Assembly (NCBI RefSeq): GCF_003633755.1
Contig: NZ_RBIL01000002.1
Location: forward strand, 868,001-932,000
Reading direction: 5' to 3'
DNA length: 64,000 nucleotides
DNA from: Solirubrobacter pauli
Lineage (GTDB): Bacteria; Actinomycetota; Thermoleophilia; Solirubrobacterales; Solirubrobacteraceae
Below, piece by piece: positions 27,159-36,581 of this stretch (position 1 is the first letter of the stretch; each line of letters opens with the position of its first letter). A program made the translations under genes and the position numbers. Under the pieces are notes generated by a model. That model had not been told where the DNA came from and ran no database searches. It saw nothing but the letters and a program-made list of their open reading frames with translations.

Positions 27159-28919
27159 ACGCGCACGCCACGCCCGTTCCGCCCGCCCGCCGAGGCGGGC
27201 GCCGCACCCGACGACCGCGGACGGCACGCGCACCGCGACCGGGCGGGCGACGCGCCGACCGGGGCCGACGGGGCCTCGGAAGCGAGCGTGGCGCCGGACC
27301 TCGCCGCCGCGATGTGGCTGGCGGCGTGGGGCGGGGGACGGACTCAGCGTGAGCGCGTTCCGCTGGTCGCGGCGCTTGGTCGCGTGACCGCCGACCCGGT
27401 CTGGGCGCAGCGGTCGTCTCCGGCGCAGGCGGTTGCCGCCGCCGACGGCATCGCCGTCTGCTCGCTCGAGACGGCCGGCGCCGCCGCCAACCAGCGCGTG
27501 CGGCTGGTGCCCCGGCAGTTCGAGCTGGTCAGCGCCGGCGATCCGCTGCCGCCCGGCCGCGACGCGGTGATCGCGCTCGAGCTGGTCGAGTGCGGCGGCG
27601 CCGGACGCGGGGCGTGGATCACCGCGCCGGCCGGACACGGGCAGCACGTGCGCGCCGGCGCCGACGACGTCGCGGCGGGCGAGCTGCTGCTCGTCGCCGG
27701 GCACCGGTTGCGGGCGCTCGACCTCGCGCTGGCCGCGGCCGCGGGCGTGACCGAGCTGACCGTCCGACGGCGCCCCGCGGTGGCGGTCATCCCGGTCGGC
27801 GACGTCGCCGCCACGGCGTCGCTGCTGCTCGACGGCCAGGCCCGGGAGGCGGGCTGCCTCGTCGAGCACGGGCCGACCGTCTCGCTCGAGCGCGCATTGC
27901 TGGACGCGGCCTGCACGACGGACCTCGTGATCGTCGTGGCCGGCCCGGGCACGATGCGCCCGCCGGGGCTGCCCGAAGTGCTCCGGCGCTGCGGGGAGGT
28001 GGTGGTGCGCGGCGTCGACGTGGCTTCCGGGCGCCCCGCGCTGCTCGGCCTCGTCCGCAACACGCCGGTGCTGGTGTGCCCGGCCTGCCCGGTCGCCGCG
28101 GCGTCCGCGTTCGCCGCGCTGGCGGAGCCGGTGCTGGCGGCGCTCTCCGGCGCGAGCCCCGCCCGTCGCGAGGAGACCGCGCAGCTGGCCGCGACGTGCG
28201 GGAGCCGCGGACGGCTGCCGGTCCGCCTGGCGACCGTGGAAGGACGCCGCGTCGCCGTGCCGGTGCGGCGCGGCGCGCAGGCGTTGAGCGGACTCGTCCG
28301 GGCGGACGGCTGGCTCGCGGACGCCGACGGCGACCACGAGCTGCCGGCCGGCCTCCCGGTCGTGGTCGAGCGGCTCCACGCCGACGCGCCCGCCACCGTG
28401 CTCGTGGCCGGCGCGCCCGACCCAGCGCTCGACCGGCTCCTGCTCGCGCACCGGGGACTCGGGTTCTGCGAGCTGACGCCGACGCAGGCGGTCGCGCTCG
28501 TCCGCGCCGGCGGCTGTCACGCCGCGGCGTTCTCCGGGGTGCTCGGCGAGCCGGCGGAGGAGCTCGAGGTCGTGCCGCTCGCCGACGTCGACCTCGTGAT
28601 CGCCGGCGGACCCGCGCTCCGCGCCGACGCGCGGGTCGCGGTCGGCCCGCAGGGCACACCGGCGCACCGGGCCGTGGCGGCCGTCGTCGCGCCGCGCGAC
28701 GTCGTGGCCGTGCGCTCCGACGCGGCGGCCTTCGCCGCGCTTGCGGCCGGGCACGCGGAGCTCGCGGTGGGCGCGGCCGCCGCCGTCCCTCCCGGGATGC
28801 CGACCACGGACCTCGGTCGCGCGCCGCTCAACCTGATCGTGCGGCGCGGCGCCGCCGAGCGCGACCCCGCCCTGCGTGCGCTGCTGGACACCGTCGCCCG
28901 CCTGCGCGAGCAGCGGTGA
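27153..28919 (+). CDS. MoeA-like domain fused to a PBP-like (LysR-substrate-binding) domain
   Basis: A 588-residue fusion. Residues about 60-320 follow the MoeA plan: GRVTADPVWAQRSSPAQAVA then ADGIAV, and a MogA/MoeA-type domain with AVIPVGD and TDLVIVVAGPG. Residues about 360-588 form a periplasmic-binding-like domain with GCHAAAFSGVLG and PLNLIVRRGA. This MoeA-PBP arrangement is known in archaea and bacteria and is linked by context to molybdate or tungstate metabolism. Conserved MoeA residues are sparse here, so a sensor or scaffold role is as likely as catalysis. It is divergent from, and shares an operator with, the GntR operon. Confidence 0.75.
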   Translation: MPTRTPRPFRPPAEAGAAPDDRGRHAHRDRAGDAPTGADGASEASVAPDLAAAMWLAAWGGGRTQRERVPLVAALGRVTADPVWAQRSSPAQAVAAADGIAVCSLETAGAAANQRVRLVPRQFELVSAGDPLPPGRDAVIALELVECGGAGRGAWITAPAGHGQHVRAGADDVAAGELLLVAGHRLRALDLALAAAAGVTELTVRRRPAVAVIPVGDVAATASLLLDGQAREAGCLVEHGPTVSLERALLDAACTTDLVIVVAGPGTMRPPGLPEVLRRCGEVVVRGVDVASGRPALLGLVRNTPVLVCPACPVAAASAFAALAEPVLAALSGASPARREETAQLAATCGSRGRLPVRLATVEGRRVAVPVRRGAQALSGLVRADGWLADADGDHELPAGLPVVVERLHADAPATVLVAGAPDPALDRLLLAHRGLGFCELTPTQAVALVRAGGCHAAAFSGVLGEPAEELEVVPLADVDLVIAGGPALRADARVAVGPQGTPAHRAVAAVVAPRDVVAVRSDAAAFAALAAGHAELAVGAAAAVPPGMPTTDLGRAPLNLIVRRGAAERDPALRALLDTVARLREQR

Positions 28920-29134
28920 GTTGCATCCCGCGCGCGTGCGCCGGGCTGGTCGACGGCGCCTATCGCGCCTGGCAGGTGGCGCAGCTCGAAGCCGAGATCG
29001 CGCTCACCGCGTGGCGACTCGCCGGGACCGCCGCGGCCCATCGCGTGTACGTCGGCGCGCTCGACCGGGAAGCCGCGGTTGCACGCGAGCTGGAGGAGCT
29101 GTGCCGGGTCACACGGGCGCTGCGGTCGACCTGA
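28916..29134 (+). CDS. Small helical protein coupled to the MoeA-PBP gene
   Basis: A 72-residue protein starting with GTG that overlaps the upstream stop (GTGA), so it is probably translated by coupling. The sequence is nearly all helix, with AYRAWQVAQLEAEIAL then YVGALDREAAVARELEEL. The same spacing of AYxxW, W and YVxxLxREAxxARxxEL is found in the 84-residue protein at 60627-60881, so the two may be distant relatives. Function unknown; a small partner of the MoeA-PBP protein is one possibility. Confidence 0.6.
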   Translation: MSCIPRACAGLVDGAYRAWQVAQLEAEIALTAWRLAGTAAAHRVYVGALDREAAVARELEELCRVTRALRST

Positions 29135-29265
29135 TCGGGCACGACCGCACCAAAGGCCAGCCGCGCCGTGCCGCTGGGCCAGCTTTCGCAGACGCGACGC
29201 GGCGGGACGCTGGGAACGTGCCTGCTACCACCCTTCACCCGCGCGGTCGTGTCGCCGCGCCGGCC

Positions 29266-30705
29266 ATGACCGGCCGCTTCACCCGCTCGACGCTCGAGCG
29301 CCGGACCAAGATCGTGGCGACGCTCGGCCCGGCGACCGACGCGCCGGGCGTGCTGGATGCGCTGATCGCGGCCGGGCTGGACTGCGCCCGCCTGAACTGC
29401 TCGCACGGCACCGCCGAGGACCTGTCCCGGCGCGCGGAGGCGGTGCGGACGGCGGCGGCCCGCGCGGGCCGGCCGCTCGGGGTGATGTTCGACCTGCAGG
29501 GACCGAAGCTGCGCCTGGCGGCGGACACCGTCGAGCGGAGCCTGCGCTCGGGCGACCGGCTCGTGCTGAGCGAGCACGGGCGGCCGGGCGCCGCCGACCG
29601 CGCGGTCGTCGACTTCAAGGGCTTCTCGCGGCTCGTGACGGATCGCTCGGAGATCGTCATCGGTGACGGCGTCCCGCGGCTGGCGGTCGAGCACACCAGC
29701 AACGGCGACGTGCACGCGCGCGTCATCGCCGACGGGCGGATCGCTCCGAGCAAAGGTGTCAACGTGACCTTCGCGCAGCCCGAGCTGCCCGCGATCACCG
29801 AGAAGGACGTCGCGGACATCGCCCTCGCCGTCGAGCACGACGCGGACTTCGTCGCGCAGTCCTTCGTGCGCCACGGGGCCGACGTCGAGGACCTGCGCTG
29901 GCGCCTGAACGAGCTCGGCTCCCGCGCGCGGATCATCGCCAAGCTCGAGTCGGTCGAGGGCTACGACAACCTCGACTCGATCCTGGCCGCCGCGGACGGC
30001 GTGATGGTCGCCCGCGGGGACTACGGGGTGACGGCCGGCCTCGCCGGGATCCCGCTGATGCAGAAGGACGTGATCGCGCGCGCGGCGGCCGCCGGCAAGG
30101 CCGTGATCACGGCCACCCAGATGCTCGAGTCGATGATCGTGGCCTCCGAGCCGACCCGCGCGGAGGTCACCGACGTCGCCAACGCGGTGATCGACGGCAC
30201 CTCGGCGGTGATGCTCTCCGCCGAGTCGAGCGTCGGCCAGCACCCGGTCCGCGCCGTCGCGGCGATGGCGACGATCGCCCACGCCGCCGAGGCGTACCCG
30301 GACCTCGGGCAGCGGAGCCGGAGCGCGAAGATCGAGGCGTGCACCTCCGACGACGCGGTCATGCACGCGGCCGTCCAGCTCGCCGACGAGCTCAGGGCCG
30401 CGGCGATCGTCGTCCCGACCGCCTCCGGCGCGTCGGCGCGCGCGTGCTCGCGCTACCGCCCACGCCAGCCGATCGTCGCGCTCGCCCATGACGCGGCGGT
30501 GGCCGAGCAGCTGACCCTCGAGTGGGGCGTGTACCCGGTCGCGGCCGAGATCGAGTCGTCGCTGGACGACCTCGTGGAGGTCGCGCTCGACCTCGCGCGC
30601 GACTTCGCGGGGCTGCGCAGCGGCGACCGGATCGTCGTCACGCACGGCCGCCAGCCGGGCGCGTCGGGCTCGACCAACGCGATCATCGACCTCGTGCTCC
30701 CGTGA
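29266..30705 (+). CDS. pyk: Pyruvate kinase
   Basis: Transfers phosphate from phosphoenolpyruvate to ADP, the last step of glycolysis. A 479-residue protein of normal length. It shows KIVATLGPAT, ARLNCSHG (usually RLNFSHG), FDLQGPKLR, IIAKLESVEGYDNLD (Lys and Glu of the active site), ADGVMVARGDYGV (usually GDLGVE), KAVITATQMLESMI and the C-terminal allosteric-type domain with VVPTASGASAR. ATG at 29266 is chosen because the conserved sequence begins at once; longer in-frame starts are not supported. No Shine-Dalgarno. Its product feeds acetyl-CoA and so the PHA genes of this window. Confidence 0.94.
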   Translation: MTGRFTRSTLERRTKIVATLGPATDAPGVLDALIAAGLDCARLNCSHGTAEDLSRRAEAVRTAAARAGRPLGVMFDLQGPKLRLAADTVERSLRSGDRLVLSEHGRPGAADRAVVDFKGFSRLVTDRSEIVIGDGVPRLAVEHTSNGDVHARVIADGRIAPSKGVNVTFAQPELPAITEKDVADIALAVEHDADFVAQSFVRHGADVEDLRWRLNELGSRARIIAKLESVEGYDNLDSILAAADGVMVARGDYGVTAGLAGIPLMQKDVIARAAAAGKAVITATQMLESMIVASEPTRAEVTDVANAVIDGTSAVMLSAESSVGQHPVRAVAAMATIAHAAEAYPDLGQRSRSAKIEACTSDDAVMHAAVQLADELRAAAIVVPTASGASARACSRYRPRQPIVALAHDAAVAEQLTLEWGVYPVAAEIESSLDDLVEVALDLARDFAGLRSGDRIVVTHGRQPGASGSTNAIIDLVLP

Positions 30706-30802
30706 GCGGGTCCGGCCGTGGCGTTCCGCGGCCGAGCGATCCCACGAATACCGGGGAAATACGTCGCGGAGAGGCTGGCGGACGCGGTAGGCAGCGGAGA
30801 GA

Positions 30803-33631
30803 ATGCCGCTCGTGGCCGGGAGTCGGAGCACTATCTCGTCGCCGCACGTCGTACCTGCCGTCGTCCTGCTGGGGATCACGCTGCTGGGCTTCGTCGGCTC
30901 CGCGCTCCTCGCGCAGGCGGGAGCGCGTCAAGATGCGGGGCGCCGCGCGGATGTCGCCGCGGCGCAGATCCGCGCGCACGTGGAGCACGGCGCGTCCCTG
31001 AGCGCGGGCCTGGCCGGCTTCATGGCCACCTTCGACGCCGAGCGCGTGCCCACCGACGCGTTCGCGCGCGTCACGTCGCGGTGGCTGAGCCCGTCGGGCT
31101 TCCCGGCGGCCGCCTGGGTCGAGGACGTCCCGGGCGATCGGCGCGCGGCGTACGAGCGCCGGATCGGGCATCCGATCGTGGACCTCGGCGGACGCACGGG
31201 GGCCCCGGCGAGACCGCGCGGCGCCTACGTTCCCGCGACGTTCGTGTCGGGCGGGCCGCCGCTGTCGCGGCCCGGCGTGGACCTCGGGGGCGTTCCCGGC
31301 CTGCCCACGGCGATGTGGCGGGCGCGTGCGCTGCGTGTGCCGGGCGTCACGCCGCTGGCCGCGCTGCCCGACGGCTCGCGCGGGCTGTTCGTCATCAGCC
31401 CGGCCGAACGCCGCGACACGCGGCTGGGGTTCGCCGTCCTGTTCCTGTCGGAGGCGACGCTGCGGGCGGCCGTCACGGACATCCGCGATCTCCGCCTGGC
31501 CACCGCCGAGCAGCGCGGTCGGGTCGACTCCGTGCGACGGTCGTTCACGGTCGCCGGGCAGCGCCTCGACCTCGACATCGACCCGGGACCACCGCGGAAC
31601 GCGGCCGCCGTGCTGCCGTGGATCGTGCTGGTCGGCGGCGTGCTGCTGGCCTGGCTCGCGGTCGCCTGGGGATCGAGCGCTTCGCGGCGCGCGCGGGCCC
31701 AGGAAGAGCTCGACCGGATCTTCATGCAGTCCAAGGACGTCATCGCCGTCCTCGACGCCCACGGCCAGGTGCGCCGGGTCAATCCGGGCGTGGAGCAGGT
31801 CCTCGGCTACACCCGCGACGAGCTCGTCGGTCAGCCCTACGCGGCGTTCGTGCATCCCGACGACCGCGCACGGACGGCGCTGCACGCCGCCGCGGTGGCC
31901 CGTGGCGATGTCCGGCAGACGTTCGAGAACCGCGTCGTGCACAAGGACGGCTCAGAGCGCGTGCTCGAGTGGCACGCGACACCGGCCGTCGAGGACGGCG
32001 TCGCCTTCGCCACGGGCCGCGATGTGACCGAGCGCCGGATCATCGAGACCGCGCTCGAGCGGATCGTGGGGGAGCAGACCGCGCTGCGCCGGGTCGCGAC
32101 CCTGATCGCCCGCGGCGACCTGCCCGAGTCGGTGTTCCCGGCGGTCGTGGCCGAGGTCGGCCAGTTCCTCGAGGGCGATCTGGCCGGCATGGCGCGCTAC
32201 GACGACGACGGCACGCTCACGGTCATGGCCTGGTGGTCGGCCGCCGGCGACCACTCGGCGGTCCGCGGCCGCTGGAAGATCGACGAGGGCGATCTCGTCG
32301 CCCGGATCATCGACTCGGGGCGGGCGGCGCGGATCGACGACTGGTCGACCGTCCCCGGTCGGACGGCGGCGCTGCTGCGCGACCGCATGGGCGTGCGGTC
32401 CTCGGTCGGGACCGCGATCCGGGTCGGCGGCCGGACGTGGGGTGGGTTGTGCGTCCATCGCAACGGACCGGATCCGCTCCCGGACGACACCGCGGACCGG
32501 CTCGAGGGATTCGCGGAGCTGATCGCGACCGCCGTGGCCAACGCGGAGGCCCGCGCCGAGACCGACGCGCTCGTCCGCGAGCAGACGGCCCTGCAGCGCG
32601 TGACGACGCTCGTGGCCCAGGCGGCGCCACCCGCGGCGGTGTTCGACGCCGTCGCCGCCGAGACGGCCGGCCTGCTCGACGCCGAGTCGGTCGTGGTGAG
32701 CCGCTACGACGCCGGACGGCAGCTCACCGCTCTGGCGCACTTCGGCGCGGTCGACGGCCCGGCGGACGGCTGCGCCCGCCGCGATGCCGACCGCGCGGAG
32801 GCGATCGTGCGCGAGACCGGGCACACGGCGCGCGTGGACCGCGTCGGTGAAGCGGGCGACGAGACACGCGCGGTCACGCTCGCCGCCCCCATCGTCGTGG
32901 AGGGCAGCACCTGGGGGGTGCTCACCGTGCGCAGCGTGACGCCGCCGCCCGGCGCGGACGCGCGGCTCGAGCAGTTCGCGCAGCTGCTCGGGACCGCGAT
33001 CGCCAACGCCGACAGCCGCGACCAGCTGATGGCCTCGCGCGCCCGGCTGCTGGCGGCGGGGGACGAGGCGCGCCGGCATGTGGTGCGCGACCTGCACGAC
33101 GGCGCGCAGCAGCGGCTGGTGCACGCGACGATCGCGCTCAAGCTCGCGTTGCGTGCGTTCGAGACGGGCGGCGACGACGCCCGGGCCCTGGTCGCCGAGG
33201 CGCTCGAGCACACCGAGCAGGGCAACGTGGCGCTGCGCGAGCTCGTGCACGGGATCCTGCCCGCGTTGCTGACCACCAGCGGCGTGCACGCGGCGATCGA
33301 CGCGCTCGTGGAGAGCTTCGACGTGCCGATCGAGGTCGCGGTCACCGAGGAGCGCTTCGCGACCGAGATCGAGGCGAGCGCGTACTTCATCGTCGCCGAG
33401 GCGCTGACCAACGTCGTCAAGCACGCACACGCGTCCCGGGCCGTGGTGGCGGGCACGATCGAGCACGGCGTGCTGCACCTCGAGATCAGCGACGACGGCA
33501 TCGGCGGTGCCGATCCGGCGGGCGGCGGGCTCGTCGGGATCCGCGACCGCGCGACCGCGCTGGGCGGCCAGCTCGAGGTCCACAGCCCGCCCGGCCACGG
33601 GACCCGCCTCACGGTGACGCTGCCGCTCTGA
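30803..33631 (+). CDS. Sensor histidine kinase: CHASE, PAS, two GAF domains, HisKA_3/HATPase (NarL type)
   Basis: A 942-residue membrane kinase. TM1 (about 17-38) and TM2 (about 268-290, LPWIVLVGGVLLAWLAVAW) flank an extracellular CHASE-like sensor. Inside are a PAS domain (about 300-415, NPGVEQVLGYTRDELVG), two GAF domains (about 425-570 and 580-730), a HisKA_3 helix pair with RDLHDGAQQRLVHA (His765 phosphorylated) and an ATPase with EALTNVVKHAHAS and DDGIGG. The partner should be a NarL/LuxR response regulator; none is adjacent, but one lies at 46628-47320 in the PHA operon. ATG at 30803 has GGAGAG just before it. Confidence 0.92.
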   Translation: MPLVAGSRSTISSPHVVPAVVLLGITLLGFVGSALLAQAGARQDAGRRADVAAAQIRAHVEHGASLSAGLAGFMATFDAERVPTDAFARVTSRWLSPSGFPAAAWVEDVPGDRRAAYERRIGHPIVDLGGRTGAPARPRGAYVPATFVSGGPPLSRPGVDLGGVPGLPTAMWRARALRVPGVTPLAALPDGSRGLFVISPAERRDTRLGFAVLFLSEATLRAAVTDIRDLRLATAEQRGRVDSVRRSFTVAGQRLDLDIDPGPPRNAAAVLPWIVLVGGVLLAWLAVAWGSSASRRARAQEELDRIFMQSKDVIAVLDAHGQVRRVNPGVEQVLGYTRDELVGQPYAAFVHPDDRARTALHAAAVARGDVRQTFENRVVHKDGSERVLEWHATPAVEDGVAFATGRDVTERRIIETALERIVGEQTALRRVATLIARGDLPESVFPAVVAEVGQFLEGDLAGMARYDDDGTLTVMAWWSAAGDHSAVRGRWKIDEGDLVARIIDSGRAARIDDWSTVPGRTAALLRDRMGVRSSVGTAIRVGGRTWGGLCVHRNGPDPLPDDTADRLEGFAELIATAVANAEARAETDALVREQTALQRVTTLVAQAAPPAAVFDAVAAETAGLLDAESVVVSRYDAGRQLTALAHFGAVDGPADGCARRDADRAEAIVRETGHTARVDRVGEAGDETRAVTLAAPIVVEGSTWGVLTVRSVTPPPGADARLEQFAQLLGTAIANADSRDQLMASRARLLAAGDEARRHVVRDLHDGAQQRLVHATIALKLALRAFETGGDDARALVAEALEHTEQGNVALRELVHGILPALLTTSGVHAAIDALVESFDVPIEVAVTEERFATEIEASAYFIVAEALTNVVKHAHASRAVVAGTIEHGVLHLEISDDGIGGADPAGGGLVGIRDRATALGGQLEVHSPPGHGTRLTVTLPL

Positions 33632-33718
33632 GCGCGGCGCGCACCGGGCGACGGGACAGGCAGGACCGGGAAAGAGACCAGCGGGCAGGCCCGGTCCGCC
33701 GTCGGATCCTGTGCGTCG

Positions 33719-35389
33719 ATGCAACTGACGACGGCCGCTCGGTCCCACGGCCACGCGGTGCTGCGGGACCCCCATCTCAATCGCGGCACCGCGTTCACGC
33801 ACTCCGAGCGCGCGGCGCTCGGCCTCGACGGGCTGCTGCCGCCGGCGGTCCAGTCGCTCGCCGACCAGGCCTGGCGGACCTACCAGCAGTACCGCGCTCA
33901 GCCGACGGTGCTGGCCAAGAACACGTTCCTCGCCGCGCTGCACGACCGCAACCGCGTGCTGTATTTCAAGCTGCTCGAGGATCACCTGAAGGAGCTGCTG
34001 CCGGTCGTCTACGCGCCCGGCGTCGCGGACGCGATCCAGCGCTACAGCCACGAGTTCCAGCGACCGCACGGCGTGTACCTCTCGGTCGACGATCCCGACG
34101 GCGTGGAGCGCGCGCTGCGCAACTACGGCCTGGGTCCGGAGGACGTCGACCTGCTGGTCGCGACCGACGCCGAGCAGATCCTCGGCATCGGCGACTGGGG
34201 CGCGAACGGGATGGTGATCTCGATCGGCAAGCTCGCGATCTACACCGCCGCGGCCGGGATCGATCCGGCCCGCGTGATCCCGGTCATGCTCGACGTCGGC
34301 ACGGACCGCGAGTCGCTGCTCAACGACCCGCTGTACGTGGGGAGCCGCCACCGCCGGGTGCGTGGGGATCGCTACGACGCATTGGTCAGCACGTTCGTCG
34401 AGAGCGCGAGCCGCCAGTTCCCGCACGCGCTGCTGCACTTCGAGGACTTCGGCCCATCCAACGCCCGGCGGATCCTGCGGCGTTACCAGCGCTCGGCACG
34501 GGTGTTCAACGACGACCTGCAGGGCACGGGCGCCGTCGCGCTGGCGGCGGTGCTCGCGGGTCTGCGGGCGATCGGCAGCCACCCGAGCGAGCAGCGCGTC
34601 GTGATCTTCGGCGCCGGGACGGCCGGTGTCGGCATCGCCGACCAGGTCCGCGCGCTGATGATCCGGGCGGGGCTCGACGCCGACGAGGCCACGCGGCGCG
34701 TCTGGTGCATCGATCGTGACGGGCTGCTCGTCGACGACATGCCCGCGCTGCGCGATTACCAGCGCGCCTACGCGCGGCCCGCGCGCGAGGTCGCCGGCTG
34801 GGGGACGGGAGGCGTGATCGGCCTCGCCGAGGTCGTCGCGCGCGTGCACCCGACGATCCTCGTCGGCACCTCGACGGCCGGCGGCGCCTTCACGCGGCCG
34901 ATCCTGCGTGAGCTCGCGACGCACGTCGACCGTCCGATCATCCTCCCGCTCTCGAACCCCACGGAGCGGATCGAGGTCGTGCCCGCGGACGCGATCGCGT
35001 GGACCGACGGACGCGCGCTGGTCGCGACGGGGACGCCGTGGGACCCGGTGTCCCACGGCGGCACCGAGCATGTGATCGCGCAGGCCAACAACGCGCTCGT
35101 GTACCCGGGGATCGGCCTCGGGACGATCGTCGCGCGCGCCGAGGCGGTGACCGACGGGATGCTGCTGGCCGCCGCGGAGGCGATGGCCGCCCTCGTCGAC
35201 GCCGGCCAGCCCGGCGCCGGCCTCCTGCCGCCGGTCGAGGAGCTGCGGACGATGTCGGTCGCCGTGGCGGTGGCCGTCGCACGCCAGGCGCTGCGCGACG
35301 GCGTAGCCCACGCCGAGCTGCCCGACATCCCGCAGGCGGTGCTCGACGCGATGTGGCACGCCTCCTACCGGCCGCTCGACGTTCGATGA
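33719..35389 (+). CDS. maeA: NAD-dependent malic enzyme (oxaloacetate-decarboxylating malate dehydrogenase)
   Basis: Oxidative decarboxylation of malate to pyruvate. The 556-residue length and architecture match E. coli MaeA. Visible are LDGLLPPAVQSL, LLPVVYAPGVADAIQ, the metal-site HFEDFGPSNA (usually FEDF) and FNDDLQGTGAV, the nucleotide-binding IFGAGTAGVGIA, and PLSNPTERIEV. ATG at 33719 is supported by the conserved start of the malic domain; the ribosome site is weak. With pyruvate kinase 3 kb upstream it converges on pyruvate, a precursor of the polyhydroxyalkanoate pathway. Confidence 0.95.
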   Translation: MQLTTAARSHGHAVLRDPHLNRGTAFTHSERAALGLDGLLPPAVQSLADQAWRTYQQYRAQPTVLAKNTFLAALHDRNRVLYFKLLEDHLKELLPVVYAPGVADAIQRYSHEFQRPHGVYLSVDDPDGVERALRNYGLGPEDVDLLVATDAEQILGIGDWGANGMVISIGKLAIYTAAAGIDPARVIPVMLDVGTDRESLLNDPLYVGSRHRRVRGDRYDALVSTFVESASRQFPHALLHFEDFGPSNARRILRRYQRSARVFNDDLQGTGAVALAAVLAGLRAIGSHPSEQRVVIFGAGTAGVGIADQVRALMIRAGLDADEATRRVWCIDRDGLLVDDMPALRDYQRAYARPAREVAGWGTGGVIGLAEVVARVHPTILVGTSTAGGAFTRPILRELATHVDRPIILPLSNPTERIEVVPADAIAWTDGRALVATGTPWDPVSHGGTEHVIAQANNALVYPGIGLGTIVARAEAVTDGMLLAAAEAMAALVDAGQPGAGLLPPVEELRTMSVAVAVAVARQALRDGVAHAELPDIPQAVLDAMWHASYRPLDVR

Positions 35390-35481
35390 CCCGACGACCT
35401 GGAGGATCCACAGAGCTGAGCGCCGGGATCTCGTAGCTTCACGGATTGTCCGGGCGGGCCGGCGCGGCCACCGTTCCCGGC

Positions 35482-36186
35482 ATGCTCACTCGTCTGACGC
35501 GACGCGCCGCGGTTGGAGCCGCAGGCGTGCTCGCGGGCTGCGCGCTCGCCCTGCCCGCCACGTCCATCGCGGCCCCCACGCCGCTCACGCCGTTCCTCGA
35601 CGGCCTGCTGTCCAACGTCACCACCTACTGGGACCAGACGGACGCCGCGCTGGGTCGACCGGCCCCGGCGGTCGGGCACGTCTGGGTCGCGCCGGGCGCC
35701 AAGGTGGCGACAGCGTGCGGCGCCGAGGCCGACGACGGCTCCGCGTTCTACTGCTCCGCCGACGACACGATCTACGTCGGCCAGCGGTTCGCCGGCGAGC
35801 TCTACGACGGCGTGCTCGCGTCGCTGCCCGGACAGCGTGCGGGGTTCGGTCGCGCGGCCGGCGCCGTCGCCGTCGGCTACGTGATCGCGCACGAGTTCGC
35901 GCACAACGTGCAGGCCGAGCGCAGGCTGCCGACGAACCCGCTGCACGTGCTGCCGATCGAGCTGAACGCGGACTGCCTGGCCGGCACGTACACGCGCTGG
36001 GCGTACGGCCAGGGCGAGGTCACGGACGCCCAGGTCGAGCAGGTGCTGGACGCGGCGCTCGCGGTCGGCGACTTCGACTTCCTCTCCCCGCAGCACCACG
36101 GCACGCCGCGCCAGCGCCGCCAGGCCGTGCTGACGGGGTTCGACAGCGGCCGGCCGGCCGCGTGCGACGCGTACCTGCTGAGCTGA
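35482..36186 (+). CDS. Neutral zinc metallopeptidase lipoprotein (YpfJ-like family)
   Basis: A 234-residue exported metallopeptidase. The signal region ends in a lipobox LAGC (Cys18), so the protein is probably anchored in the membrane. Family motifs are DGSAFYCSADDTIYVGQRF, the zinc site HEFAH (137-141) and ELNADCLAGTY, the usual ELxADCLAG third-ligand block. The biological substrate of this family is not known. ATG at 35482 is preferred over an in-frame TTG at 35446 because it starts the signal peptide. No obvious operon partner. Confidence 0.85.
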   Translation: MLTRLTRRAAVGAAGVLAGCALALPATSIAAPTPLTPFLDGLLSNVTTYWDQTDAALGRPAPAVGHVWVAPGAKVATACGAEADDGSAFYCSADDTIYVGQRFAGELYDGVLASLPGQRAGFGRAAGAVAVGYVIAHEFAHNVQAERRLPTNPLHVLPIELNADCLAGTYTRWAYGQGEVTDAQVEQVLDAALAVGDFDFLSPQHHGTPRQRRQAVLTGFDSGRPAACDAYLLS

Positions 36187-36257
36187 TCGGACGGCCAGGC
36201 GGGGCCGCCTGCGAGGACAGGTGAGGCGGCATCCGCGCGCCGGGACGATCCGAGGTC

Positions 36258-36569
36258 ATGAACCGAGCACGGATCGACCAGGCCGTCGGCGCGGACAGCG
36301 GCGTGCGCGGGTACGCCGCGACGGCGCGGCGGTGCCAGGAGCGCATCGCGCAGGTGCGGCGCGCGCTGGAGCCGGCGCTGCGCGCCGTCGACGACGCCGC
36401 GCAGCGCGGGGCGGGGGTCGAGGCGGCCGCCGACCACGCGCTGCGGCTGGCCCTCGAGCTCGACGCGCTGGAGCGCGTGCAGGCGCGCGTCGACGCGTGG
36501 CTGCGGCTCGTGGGCGGCGTGGACGCGAACGAGGACTGGCTCGCGCCCTTCGGCAAGGCCCCGGCCTGA
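36258..36569 (+). CDS. Small coiled-coil protein of unknown function
   Basis: A 103-residue, almost fully helical protein with heptad-like Ala/Leu spacing (QVRRALEPALRAVDDAAQRG, then LALELDALERVQARVDAWLR). ATG at 36258 is preceded by CGAGG at 5 nt, supporting a real gene. It lies between the metallopeptidase and the convergent PucR gene. No known family; it could be a phasin-like or structural coiled coil, without direct evidence. Confidence 0.55.
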   Translation: MNRARIDQAVGADSGVRGYAATARRCQERIAQVRRALEPALRAVDDAAQRGAGVEAAADHALRLALELDALERVQARVDAWLRLVGGVDANEDWLAPFGKAPA

Positions 36570-36581
36570 GCGTCCGCGCGC

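Noticed and set aside
31952-35359. A 1135-residue minus-strand open frame across the histidine kinase and malic enzyme genes
   Set aside because: It runs antisense to two well-supported genes and has no motif; open by codon bias only.
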